DNA of 9,894 bases from Mucilaginibacter sp. (GCA_028288315.1 JAQBNY010000058.1:1-9894), one strand, 5' to 3'. Positions 1 through 5,361 are shown, counted from the stretch's first letter. Translations and numbers: made by a program. Notes: generated by a model from the letters alone, not told the origin.

Positions 1-10
1 TTATTCAAAA

Positions 11-27
11 TAAATTTGTTAACTTTG
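11..27 (+). promoter_or_regulatory. Candidate Bacteroidota-type promoter (-7 elements) for the zinc-ribbon gene
   Basis: Two adjacent matches to the Bacteroidota -7 consensus TAnnTTTG are visible: TAAATTTG at 11-18 and TAACTTTG at 20-27. They lie about 50-65 bp before the start codon at 77, leaving a short leader. The -33 TTG element would fall at or beyond the window edge, so it cannot be checked. In related genomes this gene is often preceded by a Nif3-like gene, so read-through from upstream is also possible. Confidence 0.4.
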
Positions 28-76
28 CCATCCGTTTAACAAAAGTGAATACAAACCCCGTCAAATATTTTATTTA

Positions 77-820
77 ATGGAACAAACCATAGAACAAAAG
101 CTTAAAGCTTTATACGACCTGCAACTCATTCATACCAAAATTGATAAAATACGTCAGGTAAGAGGTGAACTGCCTATGGAAGTTGCCGACCTGGAAGATG
201 ATGTTGCCGGATTAGAAACCCGGATACAAAAAATAAAAAATGAGCTTGATGATCTTGAGGATGAGATTGTAACCCGCAAAAACCTTATCAAAGAGGCTCA
301 GGCAAATACTAAAAAATACGAAACTCAGCTTAACGAGGTTAAAAACAACCGTGAGTATGATGCCATATCAAAAGAAATTGAGATACAAGGCTTAGATATA
401 CAGGTAAGCGAGAAAAAAATCAGGGAATTTGGTTTTGAGATAGCATCAAAAACCAGCATTTACGAAAAAGCCCTTGCTGATTTGGAGGCTCGCCGTAGCG
501 ATCTTGATGCTAAAAAAGAAGAGTTGGGAACAATTACTGCTGAAACTGAAAAAGAAGAAAGCGAATTAATAGCACAGGCTGAAAAAGCTACAAGTGGTAT
601 TGACGAGCGTTTATTAATTGCTTACAACCGTTTACGTGATAATGCTAAAAACGGTTTGGCAGTAGTTACTATACAGCGTGACTCATGCTCTGGTTGCTTT
701 AACCAGATCCCGCCTCAGCGCCAGTCAGATATCCGTCAGCGTAAAAAAATTATTGTTTGCGAACATTGCGGACGTATTTTGGTTGATGAGCAAATGGCTC
801 TTGAAGAAGAGAACGTATAA
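77..820 (+). CDS. Coiled-coil C4-type zinc-ribbon protein (zf-RING_7 / DUF164 / CdsZ-FlgZ-like family)
   Basis: This 247-residue soluble protein has two parts. Residues about 5-180 are a long charged alpha-helical coiled coil rich in Glu, Lys, Leu and Asp, interrupted by the VKNNREYDAISKEIE stretch (88-102), which is a conserved signature of the family. Residues about 195-235 form a zinc ribbon with two CxxC knuckles, Cys204/Cys207 and Cys228/Cys231, spaced 20 residues apart. Relatives include chlamydial CT398/CdsZ and Helicobacter FlgZ (HP0958), which act as adaptor or chaperone proteins, and many uncharacterised proteins in non-flagellated bacteria. In Bacteroidota the role is unknown, and no secretion or flagellar genes are nearby to suggest one. 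The ATG at 77 is the only plausible start, and all four zinc ligands are intact. The gene ends about 28 bp before a strong terminator, so it is the last gene of its transcript. Family assignment is confident; a nucleic-acid or protein-adaptor function is inference. Confidence 0.9.
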   Translation: MEQTIEQKLKALYDLQLIHTKIDKIRQVRGELPMEVADLEDDVAGLETRIQKIKNELDDLEDEIVTRKNLIKEAQANTKKYETQLNEVKNNREYDAISKEIEIQGLDIQVSEKKIREFGFEIASKTSIYEKALADLEARRSDLDAKKEELGTITAETEKEESELIAQAEKATSGIDERLLIAYNRLRDNAKNGLAVVTIQRDSCSGCFNQIPPQRQSDIRQRKKIIVCEHCGRILVDEQMALEEENV

Positions 821-847
821 TAAGAAAACCACTTATAAAACTAATAG

Positions 848-872
848 AAGGCTCCGTTTACGGAGCCTTTTT
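848..872 (+). terminator. Rho-independent terminator after the zinc-ribbon gene
   Basis: A perfect 9-bp stem, AAGGCTCCG at 848-856 paired with CGGAGCCTT at 861-869, encloses the tetraloop TTTA and runs into a T tract at 868-872. It sits 28 bp past the stop codon at 820 on the same strand. This is the clearest intrinsic terminator in the window. Confidence 0.92.
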
Positions 873-1093
873 GCTTTACCCCAATTTTTAATGCCCACAG
901 GTTTTGATAGATATGTATTGTTGACATGTATGACAGCTTGGCAATGAACAGAATTTATATGTATTAAAGCTCACCTGGCCTATTGTGGATTACCTTACTC
1001 CGGGAAATTATATTATTAGTTACAGAATTTTCAAATAAAGTTTTACAATCCGCTCAAAGGCTTATCTTTACAATCGAGGAGATTATAGAGAAT
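873..1093. other. Intergenic spacer between terminator and small ORF
   Basis: About 220 bp lie between the terminator and the ATG at 1094. The only notable element is TATCTTTA at 1063-1070, one base off the TAnnTTTG -7 consensus and about 24 bp before the start, which is a weak promoter candidate. The frame of the downstream gene stays open back to a TTG at 983. Those extra 37 codons are hydrophobic/mixed with no ATG, and I treat them as non-coding. I see no RNA gene here. Confidence 0.4.
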
Positions 1094-1324
1094 ATGGGAT
1101 TACCGCTACGAATAACTTTTAATGATAAGGATTATGTTTATCAGATAATTAACAGTAACCTGATAAACCAAAACACGACTGAGCTTGAACTTTTATTAAA
1201 CGGTGAGAAGCTACAGCTTATAAGAGAAAAAACCATTTGGATACAAAAAGGCGGCGACCAAACGCTTGACCCTAACTTTATACAGGCATTAGGCAGGTCG
1301 GTATCATTAAGGTTGAGGATGTAG
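1094..1324 (+). CDS. Small hypothetical protein, 76 aa
   Basis: The ATG at 1094 gives a 76-residue soluble protein, MGLPLRITFN to SVSLRLRM, with no membrane segment, signal peptide or cysteines. It reads as alternating short beta-like stretches (LRITF, DYVYQII, TELELLL, KLQLIREKTIWI) followed by a short helix ending in a basic, Arg-rich C-terminus (ALGRSVSLRLRM). A purine-rich GAGGAG at 1076-1081 lies 12 bp before the ATG. This looks Shine-Dalgarno-like, but that signal is usually not decisive in Bacteroidota. An in-frame TTG at 983 would add 37 residues; I prefer the ATG because of its position behind that purine tract and the weak promoter-like TATCTTTA. I do not recognise the family. The composition and reading are gene-like, and similar small conserved proteins occur in Sphingobacteriaceae, but homologue support is needed to exclude a fortuitous frame. 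Confidence 0.55.
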   Translation: MGLPLRITFNDKDYVYQIINSNLINQNTTELELLLNGEKLQLIREKTIWIQKGGDQTLDPNFIQALGRSVSLRLRM

Positions 1325-1355
1325 GCCTCAATAGGCATCGTCCAACATTTATATG

Positions 1356-1429
1356 TTATTACGAGGAGGGCGGCGTGGCAGTATTAGCATATTGTTTGCT
1401 AAATTAGATTGCCGCTATGCTCGCAATAA
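1356..1429. repeat. Degenerate interspersed palindromic repeat between convergent genes
   Basis: Imperfect 19-nt terminal arms, 1356-1374 (TTATTACGAGGAGGGCGGC) and 1411-1429 (GCCGCTATGCTCGCAATAA), are inverted with 15 of 19 matches. An inner inverted pair, TTAGCA at 1384-1389 and TGCTAA at 1397-1402, allows the whole element to fold as one long imperfect hairpin. The ends resemble the ATTGCGAG...CTCGCAAT class of interspersed palindromes that I recall from Sphingobacteriaceae genomes; that family link is from memory. It lies between the stops of the small protein gene (1324) and the radical SAM gene (1443), where it could act as a bidirectional terminator or RNA-stabilising structure. Confidence 0.6.
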
Positions 1430-1442
1430 TATAAAGTTCCTA

Positions 1443-2513
1443 TCAAAACATACTCGTTTGCTTACCACCTTTAGGTGTAAATAATGTTAGGTCATATGGT
1501 GGCATTTCGCGGCCTGCCAGGAAACGAACACATGCCATACGGTATAGTTGATGGATGGATTGTGCAACGTGCCCTTCGCCGCTCATCCGGCGGCCATAGT
1601 CACTGTCGTTTAGCTTGCCGGCATGGCAGGCTTTAATCATGTTCAAAACCTTTTCAGCACGATCCGGAAAAGCTTTATGCACCCAGTCGGTAAAAATTTC
1701 GGCAATGCTGCCATTGAGCCTTACAATGGTGAAGCCTGCGGATACGGCTCCCCTGTCTGCAGCGGCTTTAATAATATTGGGGATCTCCTCGCTGTTTAAC
1801 CCCGGAATTATAGGCGCTACCATTACTCTTACCGGTATGCCATTTTCAGTTAACCGTTGAATAACCGCCAATCGCCCGGTAGCGGTAACCGTTCGTGGTT
1901 CCAGTTTTTGGCGCAACTGCTCGTTTAGGGAAGTAATAGAAATGTTTACATGTGCCAGATTCATGCGGGCCATCTCGCTTAAAATATCAATATCGCGTAG
2001 CACCACATTATTTTTGGTAATAATGCTTACAGGGTTCTTGTACTTTAAAAAAACCTGCAGCAACGCACGGGTTATTTTTAATTTTCGCTCAATGGGTTGG
2101 TAGCAATCGGTATTGCCTGACAACACAATAGGCACTGGCTCGTATCCTTTTTTATTAAAATATGTTTCTAGCAATTCGGGCGCATTACGCTTTACTATTA
2201 TCTTCCGCTCAAAATCAAGTCCGGCGCTAAAGCCATAATATTCATGACTGTTACGGGCATAGCAATAAATACAACCATGTTCACATCCCTGGTAAGGATT
2301 AATGGAATACATGTGACTTAAATCTGGACTGTTTGATTCGCTTACTATCCTTTTTGGATTTTCCTCAAACAGTTGGGTTGCCGTATTCTCCAGTAATTGC
2401 TCATCAATTCCCTCAATGTGATCAAGTACGTATTTGTTTTTTAAAAATTTATTATGGGTGTTAACTTGCGCACCTCGCCCCTTAAAAAATTCCTGATTCT
2501 CTTCATGTGCCAT
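1443..2513 (-). CDS. Radical SAM protein, PA0069-like family (COG1533, SplB-related)
   Basis: This 356-residue enzyme of unknown substrate carries the radical SAM CX3CX2C cluster motif as Cys77, Cys81 and Cys84 in NPYQGCEHGCIYCYAR. These residues would bind a [4Fe-4S] cluster that cleaves S-adenosylmethionine. Other conserved blocks are LSGNTDCYQPIE (131-142), VSIITKN (162-168), NISITSL (190-196), LEPRT (204-208) and VMVAPIIPGLN (230-240). The C-terminal part (about 280-356) includes MACVRFLAGREMPPYDLTLF. The N-terminus carries the KGRGAQVNTHN block typical of the PA0069/Rv2578c group, whose function has not been established to my knowledge. The relation to spore photoproduct lyase is at fold level only and does not imply DNA repair. 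The ATG at 2513 is followed by MAHEENQEFFKGRGAQ, and length matches the family. It follows the response regulator by 29 bp on the same strand, separated by a strong hairpin, so co-transcription is possible but uncertain. Confidence 0.9.
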   Translation of the reverse strand: MAHEENQEFFKGRGAQVNTHNKFLKNKYVLDHIEGIDEQLLENTATQLFEENPKRIVSESNSPDLSHMYSINPYQGCEHGCIYCYARNSHEYYGFSAGLDFERKIIVKRNAPELLETYFNKKGYEPVPIVLSGNTDCYQPIERKLKITRALLQVFLKYKNPVSIITKNNVVLRDIDILSEMARMNLAHVNISITSLNEQLRQKLEPRTVTATGRLAVIQRLTENGIPVRVMVAPIIPGLNSEEIPNIIKAAADRGAVSAGFTIVRLNGSIAEIFTDWVHKAFPDRAEKVLNMIKACHAGKLNDSDYGRRMSGEGHVAQSIHQLYRMACVRFLAGREMPPYDLTLFTPKGGKQTSMF

Positions 2514-2519
2514 AATACA

Positions 2520-2544
2520 AATTTGCTAATATTTTTAGCAAATT
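2520..2544 (-). promoter_or_regulatory. Perfect 10-bp hairpin between the response regulator and the radical SAM gene
   Basis: AATTTGCTAA at 2520-2529 and TTAGCAAATT at 2535-2544 pair perfectly around a 5-nt loop. The element overlaps the response regulator stop codon (2543-2545) and ends 7 bp from the radical SAM start codon. Read on the minus strand it is followed by AATTTGTATT rather than a T tract, so it is not a classical intrinsic terminator. It could be a partial terminator, an mRNA processing or stability element, or an operator for the downstream gene. Confidence 0.6.
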
Positions 2545-3184
2545 ACAATTGTACAAGATTATTTTTTATGGCATATAAAACCAGCCCTACACGGCTTTTT
2601 ATTTGTAGTTTTTTGAAAAGCTGATCGCGATAACCATCAACGGTACGTGCACTGATGCACATTTGGTCGGCAATTTCTTTGTAAGTGAGTTCTGTTCCTG
2701 CCAGTCTTAAAAATTCCAGCTCGCGGTTATTGAGTTTAACCAGCTCGTTGGTGCGGCCAATGCTATTTACCAGGTGGCGGGTAACAAATTCGGGATAATA
2801 TAATTCGCCTTGTGTTACTTTTTTTAACGCCTGTTCAAACTCGTAAGGTTCGGCATCTTTAAGCAGATATCCTTTTACGCCCAGCTTTATCATTGTTAGT
2901 ACCTTGTCTGCATCTTCAAACATGGATAATATTATAATGCAAATATCCGGATAATTATTGCGCAGCCATTGTGCGGTTTCAATGCCATCCTTTACGGGCA
3001 TATTAATATCCAGCAAAATAATATCGGGTTTAAGCTTAGGGGATATTTTATGGGAAAGTTCATCGCCATTAGCGGCCTCAAAAATTACTTCATAACCTAT
3101 AAAGCTAGTAATTAATGATACTAACCCGCTTCTGAAAAGGCGATGATCATCAACGAGTGCTATTTGGATAATTTGCGTTGGCAT
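2543..3184 (-). CDS. NarL/LuxR-family DNA-binding response regulator
   Basis: This 213-residue two-component regulator has an N-terminal receiver domain (about 5-125) with acidic pocket Asp12/Asp13 in LVDDH, phospho-acceptor Asp59 in ILLDINMP, switch Ser87 and conserved Lys109 in YLLKDA. A LuxR-type helix-turn-helix occupies about 150-212, with LNNRELEFLRL and the TYKEIADQMCISARTVDGY recognition region. All catalytic residues are present, so it should accept phosphate from a kinase and bind DNA. I chose the ATG at 3184 (MPTQIIQIALVDDH) over a TTG at 3208 that would add eight residues with no domain content. With this start it overlaps the upstream kinase gene by 35 bp, implying translational coupling and a cognate pair. 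Its target genes cannot be read from the window; autoregulation of the operon is possible but unproven. Confidence 0.93.
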   Translation of the reverse strand: MPTQIIQIALVDDHRLFRSGLVSLITSFIGYEVIFEAANGDELSHKISPKLKPDIILLDINMPVKDGIETAQWLRNNYPDICIIILSMFEDADKVLTMIKLGVKGYLLKDAEPYEFEQALKKVTQGELYYPEFVTRHLVNSIGRTNELVKLNNRELEFLRLAGTELTYKEIADQMCISARTVDGYRDQLFKKLQIKSRVGLVLYAIKNNLVQL

Positions 3185-3971
3185 ATAATTGTTGTAATAA
3201 GGGGTCAATAGTAATTTTAATACAACAACCCTTACCTATATCGCTGTTAATTGTTAAAACAGCACCAATCAAGGTTGCCCTGCTTTGCATGTTTTTTAAA
3301 CCCGAGCCTTCTTTTTGTAAGTCGTTATTTAAAAAGCCAGCTCCATCATCTTCGATGGTTAAGATAAATATTTGATCAGAATATTGCAAGCTGATTTTCA
3401 AAAGATTAGCACCTGCATGTTTAAGAGAATTATTTACTGCTTCCTGAAAAATGCGAAATAACACCAGTTCGCGCTGATCGCTCAATGGGTAAGGATTACC
3501 TTTAACCACAAAGGCAGCATCTACAATACCGCTTTTATTTATTCGATCAACCTCAATCTCAATAGTTTTTACCAAACCCTGTTTAACTATATGTTCAAAA
3601 TTCAAGCTTTTTGAAAGGTCTCGCAAGTCGCCAATGGCTTGTGCAATCAATTTGCGGCTCTCCTCAACTTTTTGAGATCTCTCAAACTCGCTTAAAGTGC
3701 CTGTCATGGCAAGGTTAAGTTTTACGAAAGAAAGTACCTGGGTTATATTATCATGAATCTCTCTGCTAACATAAGTAAGTGTTTGCTCCTGAATTTCATT
3801 CTGCGCTTTAAGAAGTTCCTGGCGGAAGGTAGATTGCAAATTTTCCTTTTCCTGCTTGTTCTTAATTTGTTTTTTTTGGTATAAAAAAATAAAGTAAATT
3901 ATAAATATAGAGAGGCAAAAGAAGAAAAAAATGGACGAAAAGAATACCAGGTACAATTCATTGTTTTTCAT
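3150..3971 (-). CDS. Small membrane-anchored histidine kinase (HisKA_3 / HATPase, NarX-NreB type)
   Basis: This 273-residue kinase has one N-terminal transmembrane helix (about 7-31, rich in Phe and Ile) and then a basic, glutamine-rich linker coiled coil (about 32-68). A HisKA_3 dimerisation domain follows, with phospho-acceptor His73 in REIHDNITQ; Asp74 and Gln78 form the DxxxQ phosphatase motif known from NarX. The C-terminal HATPase domain has N-box EAVNNSLKHA (Asn180/Asn181), G1 box EDDGAGF (Asp208, Asp209, Gly210) and G2 box GSGLKNM. There is no periplasmic or PAS-type sensor domain, so signal input must come from another protein or from the short helix and linker. I chose the ATG at 3971 (MKNNELYL) over an in-frame TTG at 3983. 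The gene overlaps the upstream seven-helix gene by 14 bp and the downstream regulator by 35 bp. A kinase/regulator pair is near certain; partnership with the seven-helix protein is inferred from coupling. Confidence 0.93.
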   Translation of the reverse strand: MKNNELYLVFFSSIFFFFCLSIFIIYFIFLYQKKQIKNKQEKENLQSTFRQELLKAQNEIQEQTLTYVSREIHDNITQVLSFVKLNLAMTGTLSEFERSQKVEESRKLIAQAIGDLRDLSKSLNFEHIVKQGLVKTIEIEVDRINKSGIVDAAFVVKGNPYPLSDQRELVLFRIFQEAVNNSLKHAGANLLKISLQYSDQIFILTIEDDGAGFLNNDLQKEGSGLKNMQSRATLIGAVLTINSDIGKGCCIKITIDPLLQQLYANANYPNSTR

Positions 3972-4614
3972 GCAGTTGGCCAAAATAGTATTCCTTTTTG
4001 TTTGCTGTTAAAGCAATTAAAAGTAAAGCATAATATAAAAAATTTATAATATATGAAAATGTGTACAGTGGCCCCACATCATAATTATGACTATTAATAT
4101 AATTTAATAGTCCAAAGAATAGAAACAACATGGTTGAAAAGAAAAGCAAAGCGGTGTTTAGCCAAAAAAAACTCTGCTTATTTAAGGGCTTATCAATAGG
4201 AAACAATAGCATTTGTCTGAAACCGGTTAACGCATACAATAAGTAAACCCCTTGAGCCAATAAAATAAAATGGGTTGGAAACTCAAGTATGGTTTGAATA
4301 AATAGTGTATTTATAATAGCAAAGCCAATTACCGGAATCATTAAGTAAAGTAGTACTTTTTTAATGCTTCCGGTAAAGAAAGAGGAGTATATAAAGGTGA
4401 TAAGAGTGTATTCTATAACCGAAATTATATGATAAGCAGGCATACTGTTATGTAGCTTAACTATTAATACTCTTCCGGATAGTTCACTAATAAGTGTAAG
4501 CCCTAATAGCAGTATCAATAGTTTATAGGGTATTGAAAATCTTTTAAAATTAACTGCACCATATAAAAAAATGATCAAAATAAATACTGCGTAAATTATA
4601 AATCTTACAGGCAT
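3958..4614 (-). CDS. Seven-helix integral membrane protein, putative sensor partner of the adjacent kinase
   Basis: This 218-residue, very hydrophobic protein has seven predicted membrane helices at about 5-21, 31-45, 60-79, 87-105, 113-131, 148-172 and 182-202. Basic residues cluster in alternate loops (NFKRF after helix 1, SIKK after helix 3, DKPLNK after helix 5) and in the tail (ANKKEYYFGQLHEKQ). By the positive-inside rule this puts the N-terminus outside and the C-terminal tail in the cytoplasm. No enzymatic motif is visible and I do not recognise a named family. The stop codon lies inside the start of the kinase gene (14-bp overlap), and the upstream small-protein gene ends 4 bp before the ATG at 4614. 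This arrangement suggests the membrane sensing half of a split receptor kinase, comparable in layout to 7TM-N-terminal histidine kinases but encoded as a separate polypeptide. It might equally be a transporter-like or scaffold protein. The gene is markedly AT-rich, partly because of its Phe/Ile/Leu content. Confidence 0.8.
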   Translation of the reverse strand: MPVRFIIYAVFILIIFLYGAVNFKRFSIPYKLLILLLGLTLISELSGRVLIVKLHNSMPAYHIISVIEYTLITFIYSSFFTGSIKKVLLYLMIPVIGFAIINTLFIQTILEFPTHFILLAQGVYLLYALTGFRQMLLFPIDKPLNKQSFFWLNTALLFFSTMLFLFFGLLNYINSHNYDVGPLYTFSYIINFLYYALLLIALTANKKEYYFGQLHEKQ

Positions 4615-4618
4615 AAAA

Positions 4619-5086
4619 CTATGGGGCTAAAGTTCCGCACATTTTAGGGCATGGATCAACATATTCATATACTAAGGCAGAGTTTATTAATGGTGGTTCT
4701 GTAATAGCTTTTGCAGAGTTATATTTTGGATTTGGCCTTGCACCAGTTAAAAAAAAGCTAATAACATTATTAGCTGCGCCGGTATACGCCGGGTGCATGC
4801 CTATATAAAAGCTTATACCGGTAATTTCTTTATCTTTTAAAATAGCATGTAAAGATGCTGTATCAACAAAAAAGCCATTAAAAACACTATCCACTCCCCT
4901 TAGGATACCCCCGTTACGTTTTCTATATTCAGCAATAAGCATACTGGCCCTAGCTGAATCAATTTGTTTAGCATTAGACGTATTTGCCGTAGTTAATGAG
5001 GGTTTACTTTTAGAATAGGAGTTGAAGTAAAAACCAATAAGTCCGCCTATAATAAAGGCGCAAATAATACCAAAAGGATTTTTCAT
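4619..5086 (-). CDS. Membrane-anchored small extracytoplasmic protein with C-terminal CPKMC motif
   Basis: This 155-residue protein of unknown function starts with an uncleaved-looking signal anchor (MKNPFGIICAFIIGGLIGFYF, helix about 5-21). A Ser/Thr/Lys linker (about 23-40) follows, and then a soluble domain predicted to lie outside the cytoplasmic membrane. The sequence around Cys9 does not fit a lipobox. The soluble domain contains helix-like IDSARASMLIAEYRKRNGG (42-60), TASLHAILKDKEITGISFYIGMHP (76-99) and VISFFLTGA (108-116), and ends in EYVDPCPKMCGTLAP with Cys146 and Cys150, a possible disulphide or metal/redox site. I recall loosely similar small Bacteroidota proteins with a GI-xx-Y-IG/FG core and a C-terminal CP..C, but cannot name a family. 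It is the first gene of the minus-strand signalling operon, 4 bp before the seven-helix gene, and could be a ligand-binding or accessory subunit of that receptor. This role is inference. Confidence 0.75.
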   Translation of the reverse strand: MKNPFGIICAFIIGGLIGFYFNSYSKSKPSLTTANTSNAKQIDSARASMLIAEYRKRNGGILRGVDSVFNGFFVDTASLHAILKDKEITGISFYIGMHPAYTGAANNVISFFLTGARPNPKYNSAKAITEPPLINSALVYEYVDPCPKMCGTLAP

Positions 5087-5118
5087 GTTACAAGAGTTTA
5101 GGTGGTTGAATATACAAC

Positions 5119-5126
5119 CAAAAATA
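5119..5126 (-). promoter_or_regulatory. Candidate -7 promoter element for the signalling operon
   Basis: On the minus strand the sequence TATTTTTG matches the Bacteroidota -7 consensus TAnnTTTG exactly, 33 bp upstream of the ATG at 5086. That would leave a leader of roughly 25-30 nt. No good TTG is obvious at the expected -33 distance, so the support is partial. Confidence 0.45.
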
Positions 5127-5150
5127 TAATGTTAATATAAACATGGCACC

Positions 5151-5164
5151 CCGTGTTTTCACGG
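5151..5164. promoter_or_regulatory. Short perfect inverted repeat upstream of the signalling operon
   Basis: CCGTG at 5151-5155 and CACGG at 5160-5164 form a perfect 5-bp inverted repeat with a TTTT spacer. It lies about 25 bp upstream of the candidate -7 element at 5119-5126 and is flanked by two ACCCC direct repeats (5148-5152, 5171-5175). The position would fit an operator for the response regulator or another factor, but the length is small enough for chance. Confidence 0.25.
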
Positions 5165-5212
5165 TATTTTACCCCATATAAAACATATTATTTAAGGTGA
5201 ATTAGCGATGGA

Positions 5213-5239
5213 TTGCTAAATAAAAAAATTAAAACTTTG
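5213..5239 (+). promoter_or_regulatory. Candidate promoter for the metallophosphoesterase gene
   Basis: TTG at 5213-5215 and AAACTTTG at 5232-5239 (one mismatch to TAnnTTTG) have 16 bp between them, close to a Bacteroidota -33/-7 pair. Transcription from here would give a leader of about 170 nt before the ATG at 5417, containing the hairpin at 5311-5361. Confidence 0.3.
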
Positions 5240-5284
5240 GCTTATTACTAAAGGAGCGTAAGATCGTTTTGTTAAAGTTAATGA

Positions 5285-5361
5285 ATCCCTTTTTGGGGGG
5301 AATTAGGGATGGAAGGATATGGCAGGGAGGGGTTGATTAATTTACCCTCCTCCTGCCTTCC
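5285..5361. repeat. GC-rich inverted repeats in the leader of the metallophosphoesterase gene
   Basis: Two nested structures stand out from the AT-rich surroundings. ATCCC at 5285-5289 can pair with GGGAT at 5306-5310 around a T5G6 run. The larger one pairs 5311-5332 (GGAAGG, then CAGGGAGGGG after a six-base bulge) with CCCTCCTCCTGCCTTCC at 5345-5361. The pattern resembles degenerate GC-rich intergenic repeats of Bacteroidota, or it may be an RNA structure in the leader. Its presence argues that translation does not begin at the ATG at 5309. Confidence 0.5.

Noticed and set aside
678..947. Plus-strand open frame overlapping the end of the zinc-ribbon gene and the terminator
   Set aside because: It runs out of frame through the zinc-ribbon codons and then straight through an intrinsic terminator; no homology or start signal is visible.
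983..1093. N-terminal extension of the 76-residue protein from a TTG at 983
   Set aside because: No ATG is present in the extension, the added residues show no recognisable signal or domain, and the ATG at 1094 is preceded by a purine-rich tract and a promoter-like TATCTTTA.
1615..1860. Plus-strand open frame antisense to the radical SAM gene
   Set aside because: It is a shadow of a clearly functional gene with an intact cluster motif and conserved blocks; it lacks its own promoter and has no identifiable domain.
1443..2513. Calling the radical SAM protein a spore photoproduct lyase
   Set aside because: The resemblance is at the level of the COG1533 superfamily. The N-terminal KGRGAQ block and overall pattern fit the PA0069-like group, and Bacteroidota do not form endospores.
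3850..5086. AT-rich stretch as a horizontally acquired island
   Set aside because: The base composition is largely explained by Phe/Ile/Leu/Lys/Asn-rich membrane proteins, and no integrase, tRNA or direct-repeat boundary accompanies it.
5295..5300. G6 homopolymer as a phase-variation tract
   Set aside because: It is short, lies outside the chosen coding sequence, and no alternative reading frame would be switched by slippage there.
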